Shown piece by piece: positions 29,653-38,422 of a stretch of 64,000 nucleotides of DNA. The stretch spans positions 2,418,001 to 2,482,000 of the forward strand of contig NZ_SDWT01000001.1 of the NCBI RefSeq assembly GCF_004137255.1, written 5' to 3'. Both the position numbers and the translations under genes were made by a program. The notes beneath the pieces were generated by a model. That model was not told the DNA's origin and made no database searches. It saw only the letters and a program-made list of their open reading frames with translations. This DNA is from Nocardioides oleivorans (GTDB lineage Bacteria; Actinomycetota; Actinomycetes; Propionibacteriales; Nocardioidaceae). The stretch's first letter is position 1, and each line of letters opens with the position of its first letter.

Positions 29653-30837
29653 GTGGACCTGCGAGACCTGCCCCGCGTCGTGTGGGCGCTGGCCCTCGCG
29701 CGGTTCGTGTCGTCGGCGTCGTCGTTCACGATGCTCTTCCTCACGCTCTACCTCACCGGTCCGCGCGACCTGTCGACCACGACCGCCGGCCTGCTCGCCG
29801 GGTCCGTCGGCGTCGGCATGCTGGCGGGCTACTTCACCGGCGGGCGCTGGGGTGACCGGTTCGGTCACCGGCGCGTGCTGCTCACGGCGAGCTCGGCCGG
29901 AGGGCTGATGCTCGTGGCCGTCCCGTTCGTCCCGCTCTGGGTGCTCTGGGTGCTGCTGCCGGTCCAGAGCTACCTCGCGGCGACCGGCGGCGTGTCGTCC
30001 GGAGCGCTGTCCGCGCTCGCGGTGCCGCGCGGTGGGCGTCGTACGTCGGTCGCGGTCGGACGCGCGGCCTCCAACGCCGGGTTCGTGCTGGGGCCGCCGA
30101 TCGGTGCGTTGCTCGTGACGTGGAGCTACGACGCGATGTTCGTCGTCGACGGCCTCGCCGTGATCGTCGTACGACTCGCGCTGAGCCGGGTGCTGCCGAA
30201 GGACGCTCCCGACGTGGTGGACCACGACGCACCCCGCGGCGGGTTCCTCCGGGCGGTCCGCGCCGACCGGGCGCTGCTCGTGCTGATGGTCGGGGTGGTG
30301 CTGGTCGACCTCGTCTACCGCCAGCTCTACTCCACCCTCCCGCTCCACCTGCGCGACGAGGGCCAGCCGGTCTGGCTCTACGCGACGGTCATCGCGGTCG
30401 GCTCCGGACTGATCCTGGTGCTGGAGATCCCGGTGACGCAGTGGCTGCAGGGGAGGGCGGCGTACGGCGTCATCGCGCTCGGCTACGCGCTCGTCGGTGT
30501 CGGGGCGGCGATGTTCGCGCTGCCGGTCTCGGTCGTGACCGTGCTGCTCGCGATGGTGGTGCTGACGGCCGGGGAGATCCTCTACAAGACCACCGCGACC
30601 GCCCACGTGCTCGACCAGGCGCCCGACCACCTCGTCGGTCAGTACCAGGGCCTCTACACCGGCGCCGCCACCAGCGGGACGCTCCTCGCGGCACCGGTCG
30701 GCACGGCCGTCTACGCCGCCGCGCCCGGCCTGCTCTGGCCGGTCATGGCCGCGCTCGCCCTCGCCGCGTCGGCGTTCGTGCTGCTGTCGCGCCGGGTCGC
30801 GCTCGACCACCCCGGCAGGACCGCCAGGACGCAGTAG
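29653..30837 (+). CDS. Major facilitator superfamily transporter
   Basis: The 394-residue protein has 12 predicted membrane segments and the MFS signature between helices 2 and 3 (GGRWGDRFGHRRVLLTAS). A long central loop (LPKDAPDVVDHDAPRGG) separates the halves. It resembles drug or small-molecule efflux permeases of the MdtG/YfcJ type, but the substrate is unknown. It is transcribed away from the SnoaL-like gene and ends 27 bases from the convergent ABC1 kinase gene. Confidence 0.88.
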   Translation: MDLRDLPRVVWALALARFVSSASSFTMLFLTLYLTGPRDLSTTTAGLLAGSVGVGMLAGYFTGGRWGDRFGHRRVLLTASSAGGLMLVAVPFVPLWVLWVLLPVQSYLAATGGVSSGALSALAVPRGGRRTSVAVGRAASNAGFVLGPPIGALLVTWSYDAMFVVDGLAVIVVRLALSRVLPKDAPDVVDHDAPRGGFLRAVRADRALLVLMVGVVLVDLVYRQLYSTLPLHLRDEGQPVWLYATVIAVGSGLILVLEIPVTQWLQGRAAYGVIALGYALVGVGAAMFALPVSVVTVLLAMVVLTAGEILYKTTATAHVLDQAPDHLVGQYQGLYTGAATSGTLLAAPVGTAVYAAAPGLLWPVMAALALAASAFVLLSRRVALDHPGRTARTQ

Positions 30838-30864
30838 GACTACCGCGGGGGGAGGAGGGGTGCG

Positions 30865-32208
30865 TCAATCGGCGAAGCCGGGCAGCGACTCCTCGAGGAT
30901 CTCCCGGAAGGGGGCCGTGGCGCCGAGCTGGCTCAGCAGGCCGATGCCGCCCAGCCAGGTGCGGTGGATGAGGAGGTACGACGTCGGCAGGTTGAGCTTG
31001 GTGGCGAGGGTGAAGGTCTCCGCGCGCGGGTCGTTGACCCGCTCGAACTGCTCGCGCATCCACTCACGGGTGAAGGTGAAGCGGGTCTCGCCGAGCGGCT
31101 CGACGAACGGCGAGAGGTAGTTGAGCACCATCGCCGGGTCGACCTCGATGCGCTCCTTGATGAAGCCCTCGGCGCGCAGGCCGGCGACGAGGGACTCCTC
31201 GTCGGAGTCGAGCGCGATCCGCATCAGCCTCCCCATCGCGGTGGGCAGCCGGCCGTCGGCGAGCCGTGCCACGGCGCCGAAGTCGAGCACGCCGAGTCGC
31301 CCGAGGCCGCCGTCGGGGGCGGGTAGCACCCGGAAGTTGCCGGGGTGGGGGTCGGCGTGGAGCATCCCGGTGCGCTGGGGGCCCTCGAAGAGGAACCGCA
31401 CGAACAGCTCGCCGTAGTGGTCGCGCTCGGCCTGGGTGCCCTCGCGGATGATGTGCGCCAAGGAGTGCGGCGAGTCCATCCACTCGGTCACCAGCACCTG
31501 GCCGCCGACGGCCACGACGGCCGGGACGACGATGTGCGGGTCGTCGGCGAACGCCTCGGCGTAGGCGGCCTGGGCCTCGGCCTCGAGCTGGTAGTCGAGC
31601 TCGTCGGCGGCCCGGTCCTGCAGCTCGGCGACCAGTGGCTTGATGTCGATCCCGGGGAAGACCGGGGCGACGCCGCGCGCGACCCGCGCGATCTGGCGCA
31701 GGTCGCCCATCAGCGCGTCACCGGCGCCGGGGTACTGCACCTTGACGGCGACCTCGCGCTCACCGGAGCTCCCGTCGTCCCACCGCCCGCGGTGGACCTG
31801 GCCGATGGAGGCCGCGGCCGTGGGCGCGCCGTCGAGCCAGACCAGCCGGTCCTTCCAGTCGGCGCCGAGGTGCGCGGTGAGCTGCTCGCGCACCGTGGCG
31901 GTCGGCATCGGGGGAGCGGAGTCCTGCAGTGCCGTGAGGTGCTCGCGATAGGGCGCGGCCAGGTCCTCGGGCAGCGCGGCCTCCAGCACGCTCAGCGCCT
32001 GGCCGAACTTCATGGCCCCGCCCTTGAGGTCGCCGAGCGTGCGGAACAGCTGCTCGGCCGTGCGCTGCTGGAGCTCGCTCGCGACCGCCTCGGCGGGCTT
32101 CCCGCCCAGGCGCTTGCCGAGGCCCATCGCCTGGCGGCCGGCGTAGCCGAGGGGTAGTGCTGCCAACCGCGCGGTACGCGCAGCGGCCTTGCGGGGCAGC
32201 TCGGTCAT
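30865..32208 (-). CDS. ABC1/UbiB family atypical kinase
   Basis: The 447-residue protein has the family motifs in order. The KxGQ segment KGGAMKFGQALS precedes the Ala-rich loop AAASIGQVHRG. AVKVQYPG carries the ATP-binding Lys, VTEWMD lies in the hinge, HADPHPGNFRV is the catalytic loop, and LDFGAVA is the metal-binding motif. ABC1/UbiB proteins are ATPase-like regulators linked to lipid or quinone metabolism. The N-terminus lacks a signal peptide. It stands alone, and a role in menaquinone metabolism is only a guess. Confidence 0.92.
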   Translation of the reverse strand: MTELPRKAAARTARLAALPLGYAGRQAMGLGKRLGGKPAEAVASELQQRTAEQLFRTLGDLKGGAMKFGQALSVLEAALPEDLAAPYREHLTALQDSAPPMPTATVREQLTAHLGADWKDRLVWLDGAPTAAASIGQVHRGRWDDGSSGEREVAVKVQYPGAGDALMGDLRQIARVARGVAPVFPGIDIKPLVAELQDRAADELDYQLEAEAQAAYAEAFADDPHIVVPAVVAVGGQVLVTEWMDSPHSLAHIIREGTQAERDHYGELFVRFLFEGPQRTGMLHADPHPGNFRVLPAPDGGLGRLGVLDFGAVARLADGRLPTAMGRLMRIALDSDEESLVAGLRAEGFIKERIEVDPAMVLNYLSPFVEPLGETRFTFTREWMREQFERVNDPRAETFTLATKLNLPTSYLLIHRTWLGGIGLLSQLGATAPFREILEESLPGFAD

Positions 32209-32352
32209 GCCCCCATTGTCCCCCCGGAGGCAACACCGGACGATCCGGCGGTCCCACAGGTCGGCGAGCCGACACCGGAAGGCGTGACCCCGGGAGCCGT
32301 ACGTCGTTGAGGGTGCGACGAACACCGACCTCGGGAACCTCGGGAGACCACC

Positions 32353-33816
32353 GTGAACCTCAAGCCCCTGCTCGCCTGCGCGGCGAGCGTGCTGGCCGCA
32401 TCGGCCACGTTCGCCGGCGCCGGCACCGCCCAGGCGGCTCCCGACGCGGCGGCTCCGGCCAACCTCAGCACCTTCCTGGCCCAGCAGCTGACCGGCCTGA
32501 CCGGCAGGACCACGGTGATGGTCCACGGCAGCTCGATCACCGCCGCCCGCCAGGCCGTCGTGGCGTCGGGCATGCGGAGGACCGGTGAGTTCACGGGCAT
32601 CGGTGTCGTCGTCGCCAACGCCACGAAGTCCCAGATCCAGTCCGTCCGCAGCGCACCCGGCGTGACCTACGTCGAGGGCGGCGCGCAGCCCATCACCTTC
32701 GCCCAGGAGACCTCGAACACCGCGACCCGCGGCGCCGAGGCCGCCTCCACCCTCACCGGCGCCGACGGCAGCGCGCTGACCGGCAAGGGCGTCAGCGTCG
32801 CCGTGATCGACTCCGGCATCGACCCGACCCACCCCTACTTCAAGGAGGCCGACGGCTCCAGCGCCGTCGTGGCCAACCTCAAGGCGCTGTGCGAGCCGCT
32901 GACCGAGACCTGCTCGGTCCAGCGGCTGCCGAACATCGTCGACACCGACACGCTGTCGGTCGGCGGCCACGGCACCCACGTCAACGGCATCGTCGCCGGT
33001 CGCCCGACCACGCTGAGCGACGGCGGCACGCTCCAGGGCGCGGCCCCGGGCGCCAAACTGGTCTCCCTCTCGACCGGTGCCGGCATCGTCATCCTGGGAG
33101 CCGACTCGGCCCTCAACTGGGTGCTCGAGAACCACGCCGCACCGTGCGGGGCCGGCGTACCCGCCTCCACGTGCCCGCCGATCAAGGTCACCAACAACTC
33201 CTACGGCCCGACCGGTGGCGGCGCGTTCGACCCCGAGTCGGCCACGGTGAAGCTCCAGCGGGCGCTCGCGGCTGAGGGAGTCGTGACGGTCTGGGCAGCC
33301 GGCAACGACGGGGGCGACGGGTCGACGAGCCTCACGAACCCGCCCGGCCAGGACCCGACGGGCGGCATCTTGTCGGTCGCGTCCTACGACGACCAGGACA
33401 CCGGCACCCGTGACGGAGTCGTCTCCGAGTTCAGCTCGCGCGGCCTGTCCTCCGACGCCTCGACGTGGCCGGACATCTCCGCACCGGGGGAGAACATCAC
33501 CTCGTCGTGCCGGCTCTACCTCGTCATCTGCGCCACCGGGCTAGACCCGCAGAACGGTCCCGGCGCGCTCGACATCGGCACCTTCAACACGATCAGCGGC
33601 ACGTCGATGGCCGCCCCGCACATCGCGGGCATCGTCGCCCAGCTGTTCCAGGCCAGGCCCGGCGCGACCCCCGCCGAGATCGAGCAGGCGCTGAAGGTCT
33701 CGGCCCACAAGTACACGGACGGGGCTGCCTACCAGTCCGGTCCGCTCGGCACCACGTCGTACGACAAGGGCTACGGCCTCGTCGACGTCGTGGCTGCGGT
33801 CGCGGCGCTGGGGTGA
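32353..33816 (+). CDS. Secreted S8 subtilisin-like serine protease
   Basis: The 487-residue preproprotein has a signal peptide (about residues 1-29, ending AQAAP). An inhibitor_I9-like propeptide follows (about 40-115, with VMVHGSSITAARQAVVASG). The S8 domain carries catalytic Asp153 (VAVIDSGID), His206 (GGHGTHVNGI), oxyanion Asn318 (AAGNDG) and Ser418 (SGTSMAAPHIAG). Extra Cys pairs (for example CEPLTETC and CGAGVPASTC) probably form disulphides. It is predicted to be exported and self-processed. A GTG start with an upstream GGGAGA site is used. A strong terminator follows, so the gene is monocistronic. Confidence 0.93.
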   Translation: MNLKPLLACAASVLAASATFAGAGTAQAAPDAAAPANLSTFLAQQLTGLTGRTTVMVHGSSITAARQAVVASGMRRTGEFTGIGVVVANATKSQIQSVRSAPGVTYVEGGAQPITFAQETSNTATRGAEAASTLTGADGSALTGKGVSVAVIDSGIDPTHPYFKEADGSSAVVANLKALCEPLTETCSVQRLPNIVDTDTLSVGGHGTHVNGIVAGRPTTLSDGGTLQGAAPGAKLVSLSTGAGIVILGADSALNWVLENHAAPCGAGVPASTCPPIKVTNNSYGPTGGGAFDPESATVKLQRALAAEGVVTVWAAGNDGGDGSTSLTNPPGQDPTGGILSVASYDDQDTGTRDGVVSEFSSRGLSSDASTWPDISAPGENITSSCRLYLVICATGLDPQNGPGALDIGTFNTISGTSMAAPHIAGIVAQLFQARPGATPAEIEQALKVSAHKYTDGAAYQSGPLGTTSYDKGYGLVDVVAAVAALG

Positions 33817-33881
33817 TCGACCGGCGCTGAGCGAGCTTCCCTCTCCAGGGGGAACCACCGTGCAACAGGGGCGCGGTGGAG

Positions 33882-33916
33882 GGACGGGCAGGAGTCACAG
33901 GGGCTCCTGCCCGTCC
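33882..33916 (+). terminator. Terminator of the subtilase gene
   Basis: A perfect 13-bp stem (GGACGGGCAGGAG) with a 9-nt loop lies 65 bases after the stop. Confidence 0.75.
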
Positions 33917-33964
33917 TGACATTCGGCTGACGTGTCCTCCGCGCGCATCTGGGAAGGTGGCGGG

Positions 33965-34252
33965 ATGGAGATCGAGTTCGACGGCGAGGTCGTCGAGTGG
34001 CGTGGACCGGCGCCGTTCTACTTCGTCGTCCTCCCGCTCGACGCCGCCGACCTCGTCGACGAGGTCAAGGCCGAGGTCGTCTACTGGGGCGTGGTCCCGG
34101 TGCGCGCGCAGATCGGCGAGACGGAGTTCGAGACCGCGATGTTCCCCCGCGAGGAGACCTGGTTCCTGCCGGTGAAGGCGGCCGTGCGCAAGGCCGAGGC
34201 CTTCGGGCTCGGCGACGTCGTCGCGGTGCGGATCGACGTCGGCCGGGACTGA
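33965..34252 (+). CDS. DUF1905 domain protein
   Basis: The 95-residue protein fits DUF1905. It starts with a strand (EIEFDGEVVEWRGPAPFYFVVLP), continues with YWGVVPVRAQIGETEFETAMFPREETWFLPVKAAVRKAEAF, and ends GDVVAVRIDV. This fold is a small beta-barrel of unknown function. A GGAAGG sequence lies about 9 bases upstream of ATG 33965. Its stop lies 21 bases before the convergent secreted protein gene. Confidence 0.85.
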   Translation: MEIEFDGEVVEWRGPAPFYFVVLPLDAADLVDEVKAEVVYWGVVPVRAQIGETEFETAMFPREETWFLPVKAAVRKAEAFGLGDVVAVRIDVGRD

Positions 34253-34273
34253 CCCGGCCGACGTGGAGCCACC

Positions 34274-34834
34274 TCAGCTAGAGGCGACCCAGTCGGTGAA
34301 GCTGCGCGGGGCACCGAGCCAGTCGACCTTGGTGTCCTTGCCGTTGGGCTTGGTGCCGGCGACGCGGACGGCCACCCGGACCTCGTCGGGGTCGCCGAGG
34401 ACAGCACGCGAGATCCGGAACCGCACGGTCTCCTTCTCGTAGTCCACCTTCATCCGGTACGACCCCTCGACCGGCTCGCCCCACGCGGACGTGGCGAACC
34501 CGTCGGTGGTGAGCAGGTTGTAGTCGGTGCCGACGAAGAAGCCGCCGACGAAGACGTACTCCGGGCCGGCGTCGTCGGGGTCGGTGTCCAGGAAGACCGC
34601 GCCGGACGAGCCGCTCGTGAACGACTCGACCAGGTCGGTGTGCGTCGTGGTGACCACGACGTTCTTCGCACCGTGGTCGACGGTCACCGAGCGGAGGTCG
34701 ACCCCGTGCTTGAGGTCCTTGGCGTCGGAGACGCCGATGCCGTCCGCGCTCGCCGGGGCGACCTGCGTGAGGGTGAGGGCTGCGACCGCGAGTCCGGCGG
34801 CGCCCAGGATGGTGGTGCGCGTGGTGGTGTTCAT
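34274..34834 (-). CDS. Secreted protein of unknown function
   Basis: This 186-residue protein has a clear signal peptide (MNTTTRTTILGAAGLAVAAL, cleavage near ASADG at about residue 30). The mature domain is beta-rich with acidic patches (FLDTDPDDAGPEYVFVGG, VDYEKETVRFRISRAVLGDPDEVRVAVRV) and no cysteine. I do not recognise the family with confidence; related secreted actinobacterial proteins appear with the same layout. The gene is followed on the same strand side by the YCII gene upstream (51-base gap). The role is unknown. Confidence 0.75.
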   Translation of the reverse strand: MNTTTRTTILGAAGLAVAALTLTQVAPASADGIGVSDAKDLKHGVDLRSVTVDHGAKNVVVTTTHTDLVESFTSGSSGAVFLDTDPDDAGPEYVFVGGFFVGTDYNLLTTDGFATSAWGEPVEGSYRMKVDYEKETVRFRISRAVLGDPDEVRVAVRVAGTKPNGKDTKVDWLGAPRSFTDWVASS

Positions 34835-34884
34835 GTCAGGGAGACGCGCCACCGCCCGTGGAGGTTGCCTCGGGTTCGCGACCA

Positions 34885-35226
34885 CTACTTGACGACGCGG
34901 ACCTCTTGCGGCCAGCCGCAGCCCTCGGCGATCTTCGCAGCCCACTCCTTGGCCTCCTCGAGGGTCTCGACCTCGATGATGGTGATGCCACCGAGGTACT
35001 CCGTGACCTCGGTGTAGGGGCCGTCGGTCACGAGCATCTCGCCGCTCGTGCCGTCGGCGCTGAACGCCTCCGCCATGTCCTCGACGAGCCCACCGGCGAA
35101 CACCAGCACCCCGGCCGCCTCCATCTCGGCGACCACGGCGGTGGACGGCTCGACGCGGGACATGAACCACTCCATCGGGTGGTCACCGACCCACTGCTGG
35201 TGGAAGTAGATGGCGTACTTCGTCAT
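34885..35226 (-). CDS. YCII-related (DGPF) domain protein
   Basis: The 113-residue protein has the YCII/DGPF fold: MTKYAIYFHQQWVGDHPMEWFMSRVEP at the start, LVTDGPYTEVTEYLGGITIIEVETLEEAKEWAAK in the middle. The DGPY motif is the family hallmark; some relatives are 3-oxoadipate or muconate-type enzymes, and others are fused to sigma factors. Activity is not predictable. A strong GGAGGAG site lies upstream of ATG 35226. Confidence 0.85.
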   Translation of the reverse strand: MTKYAIYFHQQWVGDHPMEWFMSRVEPSTAVVAEMEAAGVLVFAGGLVEDMAEAFSADGTSGEMLVTDGPYTEVTEYLGGITIIEVETLEEAKEWAAKIAEGCGWPQEVRVVK

Positions 35227-35311
35227 GGAGGCTCCTCCGTCGCGGGCCGCCCGGTGCGGCCCTCCACCACTGTGACGGACGAGCGAGCCGACAATCGACA
35301 GGCCGAGGAGA

Positions 35312-35317
35312 CAGAAT
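35312..35317 (+). promoter_or_regulatory. Possible -10 box of the DUF1272 gene
   Basis: CAGAAT lies 6 bases before GTG 35324, which would make the mRNA leaderless. Confidence 0.35.
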
Positions 35318-35323
35318 GTCCGC

Positions 35324-35551
35324 GTGATGGAGCTGCGACCCAACTGCGAGCAGTGCGACCGCGACCTGCCGCCGGAGTCACCGGACGCGCGGATCTGCAC
35401 CTACGAGTGCACCTTCTGCGCCGACTGCGTCCGCGACGTCCTGCACGGCGTGTGCCCCAACTGCGGTGGTGGCTTCGAGCGGCGCCCCGTCCGTCCGCCG
35501 GCGCAGCTGGCCAGGCACCCGGCCTCGACGACCCGGGTGCTCCGCGCCTGA
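35324..35551 (+). CDS. DUF1272 cysteine-rich small protein
   Basis: The 75-residue protein contains NCEQCDRDLPP, CTYECTFCADCVRDVLHGVCPNCGG, a cysteine arrangement that fits two zinc-binding knuckles and matches DUF1272. It ends with a Pro/Arg tail. Function is unknown; zinc ribbons of this size often bind nucleic acid or proteins. GTG 35324 is chosen because of the leaderless-type promoter; ATG 35327 one codon later is equally possible. Confidence 0.85.
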   Translation: MMELRPNCEQCDRDLPPESPDARICTYECTFCADCVRDVLHGVCPNCGGGFERRPVRPPAQLARHPASTTRVLRA

Positions 35552-35649
35552 GCGTGGGCCTCCTTGGCTAGGCTCCCGCTCGAGGGGCCCTCCCGATCCG
35601 GTGAGGCCGCACGCCCCGGGCGACACGGCCGTCGGCCGAGGAGTGGGAC

Positions 35650-36603
35650 GTGAGCAGCAACAAGCAGCGGAAGTCCAGGCAGGACGCCGAGCGCCAGCAG
35701 CTCGAGCGCGAGCAGCAGCGCCTGGCAGCGGTACGCCGTCGGCGTACGGCCCTGCTCAGCATCCTGTCCGCCGTGGTCGGCGTCGTCGTGGTCGTCGGAC
35801 TGCTGGCGATCCTGACGCGGGGCGGTGACGAGCCCGACGAGGGCACGCAGCCGCCCCAGGTCCAGGACACCTCGATGCTCGAGGAGGAGGCGGCCGGCGA
35901 GGCCCAGGGGGCCGCGGTCAACGAGGCGATGGCCGCCGGCGAGGTCGTCGCCGAGGACTTCACCGTCGAGCCCGGCACGGCCGTCGACAGCGGGATCAAG
36001 CCGCCGCGCGACGACCGACCCGTGGCCTGCGGCGCGAAGGCGCCCGCCAACGCGCGCGCCACCCGCCCGCGCTTCCCCGGAGGTCCGGCGCAGGTGCTCG
36101 AGGGCGGCGTCGACTACGTCGCACGGATCACGACGTCCTGCGGGCCGATCGTCATCGACCTGCTGGAGAAGGACGCACCGGTCGCAGTGAACTCCTTCGT
36201 CTTCCTCGCCCGGCAGGGGTTCTACGACGGGCTCGAGGTCTTCCGCGACTACGGCGCGATCGCGGCCGTCGAGGCCGGGAGCGGCGACAACACCGTCGGG
36301 TGGGACGCCGGCTACCAGCTGCCCGACGAGCTCGACCTCGCCGAGCGTGAGGGCTACCCGGTCGGCACCGTGACCACGGCCGGGCTCGGCCAGCCGTACA
36401 CCGCCGGGAGCGGGTTCTTCATCGCCTACGGCAAGGAGTTCGACTCCGGCTTCGCGACCAACCGCGTGCAGACGAGCTTCGGCCGGGTGCTCTCCGGGAT
36501 GGACGTGATCGCCACCATGACGGCGATGGAGCGCCTCGGCATGGGCGGGGAGTCCTTCGCGAAGCGCCTGTTCCTGGAGAAGGTCGTGATCGAGGAACGA
36601 TGA
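35650..36603 (+). CDS. Membrane-anchored cyclophilin-like protein
   Basis: The 317-residue protein has a basic coiled N-terminus (residues 1-35), one membrane segment (TALLSILSAVVGVVVVVGLLAIL), an acidic linker and an extracytoplasmic cyclophilin domain (VDYVARITTSCGPIVIDLLEKDAPVAVNSFVFLARQGFYDGLEVFRD). The usual active-site segment GFMIQGGD is replaced by AIAAVEAGSGD, so the Phe, Met and Gln expected there are missing and isomerase activity is doubtful. The GTG start is preceded by GAGGAG. The stop overlaps the ankyrin gene by 4 bases. Confidence 0.85.
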   Translation: MSSNKQRKSRQDAERQQLEREQQRLAAVRRRRTALLSILSAVVGVVVVVGLLAILTRGGDEPDEGTQPPQVQDTSMLEEEAAGEAQGAAVNEAMAAGEVVAEDFTVEPGTAVDSGIKPPRDDRPVACGAKAPANARATRPRFPGGPAQVLEGGVDYVARITTSCGPIVIDLLEKDAPVAVNSFVFLARQGFYDGLEVFRDYGAIAAVEAGSGDNTVGWDAGYQLPDELDLAEREGYPVGTVTTAGLGQPYTAGSGFFIAYGKEFDSGFATNRVQTSFGRVLSGMDVIATMTAMERLGMGGESFAKRLFLEKVVIEER

Positions 36604-37340
36604 GCACGATCAGCACTCTCGACCCGCGTGCCGTCGCCGTCACGCGCGCGATCCACGTCGGCGACGTCGAGGGCCTGCGCCGGCTGCTGGAGGACGACCC
36701 CGGCCTGGCCGTCGTACGGCTCGGCGACGACGACCCCGGCGGGATGAGCCGACCGCTCCTCCACGTGGCCACCGACTGGCCCGGCCACTTCCCCCGGGTC
36801 GCCGAGACCATCGCCGTCCTCGTCGCTGCGGGCGCCGACGTGGACGCCCGGTTCCGCGGACCTCACGAGGAGACCGCCCTCCACTGGGCGGCCAGCTCGG
36901 ACGACGTCGAGGCGCTCCACGCGCTGCTCGACGCCGGGGCGGACATCGAGGCCGACGGCGCCGTCATCGCCGGGGGTACGCCGCTGACGGACGCCACGGC
37001 GTTCGGGCAGTGGGGGGCCGCCCGCGCCCTCGTCGCGCGAGGCGCCCGGGCCGGCCTCTTCGACCTCGCCGCGCTCGGGATGACCTCCGAGCTCCTGTCG
37101 GCGCTGGAGTCCTCCGGTCGTGCCGGGGACGAGGTCGACCACGCCTTCTGGTCCGCCTGCCACGGCAACCGGCTCGACACCGCGCAGGCACTGGTCGAGC
37201 TGGGCGCCGACGTGGACTGGCTGCCTCCGTGGGAGGACGCCACGCCCCTCGACATCGCCGCCCGGGTCGGTGCCCACGACGTCGTCCGCTGGCTCCACGG
37301 CCTCGGCGCGCGGTCGTGCGAGGACCTCGGTCAGCCGTAG
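36600..37340 (+). CDS. Ankyrin repeat protein
   Basis: The 246-residue protein consists of ankyrin-like repeats. The consensus is visible in LLHVATDWPGHFPRVAETIAVLVAAGADVDAR, ALHWAASSDDVEALHALLDAGADIEAD, FWSACHGNRLDTAQALVELGADVDWLP and TPLDIAARVGAHDVVRWLHGLGA. Ankyrin repeats mediate protein binding, so an interaction partner is likely, perhaps the cyclophilin-like protein whose gene overlaps by 4 bases. No signal peptide is visible. Confidence 0.88.
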   Translation: MSTISTLDPRAVAVTRAIHVGDVEGLRRLLEDDPGLAVVRLGDDDPGGMSRPLLHVATDWPGHFPRVAETIAVLVAAGADVDARFRGPHEETALHWAASSDDVEALHALLDAGADIEADGAVIAGGTPLTDATAFGQWGAARALVARGARAGLFDLAALGMTSELLSALESSGRAGDEVDHAFWSACHGNRLDTAQALVELGADVDWLPPWEDATPLDIAARVGAHDVVRWLHGLGARSCEDLGQP

Positions 37341-37356
37341 GGACCTGCCGCCGCAC

Positions 37357-37379
37357 CAGACATCGACGTCTGTCAATAT
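37357..37379 (+). promoter_or_regulatory. ars operator/promoter region
   Basis: CAGAC-N6-GTCTG (37357-37372) is an inverted repeat directly in front of a -10-like CAATAT (37374-37379). The ATG at 37386 follows after 6 bases. Repressor binding there would block RNA polymerase; the mRNA would be leaderless. Confidence 0.45.
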
Positions 37380-37385
37380 TCACGC

Positions 37386-37745
37386 ATGTCGAAGTCCTTG
37401 CTCGAGCTGACGCCCGTCGAGGCAGTCGCGTGCTGCTCACCGGTGACTCGTGAGCCGATGTCGGCCGACGCCGCCGAGCGCATCGCTCCGTTGCTGAAGG
37501 CGATCGCCGACCCGGTGCGCCTCCGGCTGCTCTCGCTGGTCGCCTCCCACGCCGACGGCGAGGCGTGCGTGTGCGACCTCAACGACGCCTTCGACCTCTC
37601 CCAGCCGACCGTCAGCCACCACCTCAAGCTGCTCCACGGGGCCGGTCTGCTCGACCGCGAGAAGCGCGGCGTCTGGGTCTACTACCGGGTGAACCCGACC
37701 GCGCTCGCCGACCTCGCCGCGCTGCTCGGCGGCGTCACCGCGTGA
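37386..37745 (+). CDS. arsR: ArsR family arsenic-responsive repressor
   Basis: The 119-residue winged-helix protein has the ArsR DNA-binding motif (LSQPTVSHHLKLLHGAGLLDREKRGVWVYYRV). Cysteines lie at positions 16-17 (VACCSPV) and 61 and 63 (CVCDL). Cys pairs in these places fit As(III) sensing, and the two following genes encode arsenic functions, so it is most likely the operon repressor. The stop overlaps the aquaporin-type gene by 4 bases. Confidence 0.9.
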   Translation: MSKSLLELTPVEAVACCSPVTREPMSADAAERIAPLLKAIADPVRLRLLSLVASHADGEACVCDLNDAFDLSQPTVSHHLKLLHGAGLLDREKRGVWVYYRVNPTALADLAALLGGVTA

Positions 37746-38422
37746 GCCACGACGTCGTACGCCGTGTCGTCGCGGAGGCGCTCGGCACCGCCCTCCTCGT
37801 GTGCGCCGTGGTCGGCTCCGGCATCGCCGCGCAACGGTTGTCACCCGATGACGTCGGCCTCCAGCTGCTGCAGAACAGCATCGCGACCGGGGCAGCGCTG
37901 GTCGCCCTGATCCTGGCCTTCCAGCCCGTGTCGGCGTCCTTCAACCCCGTCGTCACGGCGGTCGAGGCGGTGCTCGGGCGACTCCCCGTGTCCGTCGCAG
38001 CCGTCATGGTCGCGGCACAGCTGGCCGGTGGCCTCCTCGGCGCGGTCGTCGCGAACGTCATGTTCGAGCTCGACCCGGTCTCGATCTCCACCCACGCCCG
38101 AGGCGGCAGCGGGCAGCTGGTCGGCGAGGTGGTCGCCACCCTCGGTCTCGTCCTGGTGGTGTTCGGTGCGCTGCGGTCGCCGCGGGTCGACACCGTCGCC
38201 TTCGCCGTCGGTGGCTGGATCACGGCTGCCTACTGGTTCACCAGCTCGACGAGCTTCGCCAATCCCGCCGTGACCGTCGCTCGCACGCTCTCCGACACGT
38301 TCGCGGGCATCGCACCCGGCTCGGCCCCGGCCTTCGTCCTCATGCAGGTCGTCGGCGGCGCCCTCGCCCTCGGTGTCCTGCGCCTGCTGCACCCTCGCCC
38401 CGCCACGACCCAGGAGACCTGA
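37742..38422 (+). CDS. Aquaporin-type channel, probably for arsenite (AqpS-like)
   Basis: The 226-residue protein is an MIP/aquaporin family channel with six membrane segments. The first pore motif is FNPVVTAVE (NPV instead of NPA) and the second ANPAVTVARTLSDTFAGI. Located between arsR and arsC, it probably replaces the usual ArsB/Acr3 pump: arsenite formed by ArsC could leave through the channel down its gradient. This arrangement is known from Sinorhizobium meliloti (AqpS); transport here is inferred from context. The gene begins GTGA on the arsR stop and ends exactly before the next ATG. Confidence 0.85.
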   Translation: MSHDVVRRVVAEALGTALLVCAVVGSGIAAQRLSPDDVGLQLLQNSIATGAALVALILAFQPVSASFNPVVTAVEAVLGRLPVSVAAVMVAAQLAGGLLGAVVANVMFELDPVSISTHARGGSGQLVGEVVATLGLVLVVFGALRSPRVDTVAFAVGGWITAAYWFTSSTSFANPAVTVARTLSDTFAGIAPGSAPAFVLMQVVGGALALGVLRLLHPRPATTQET

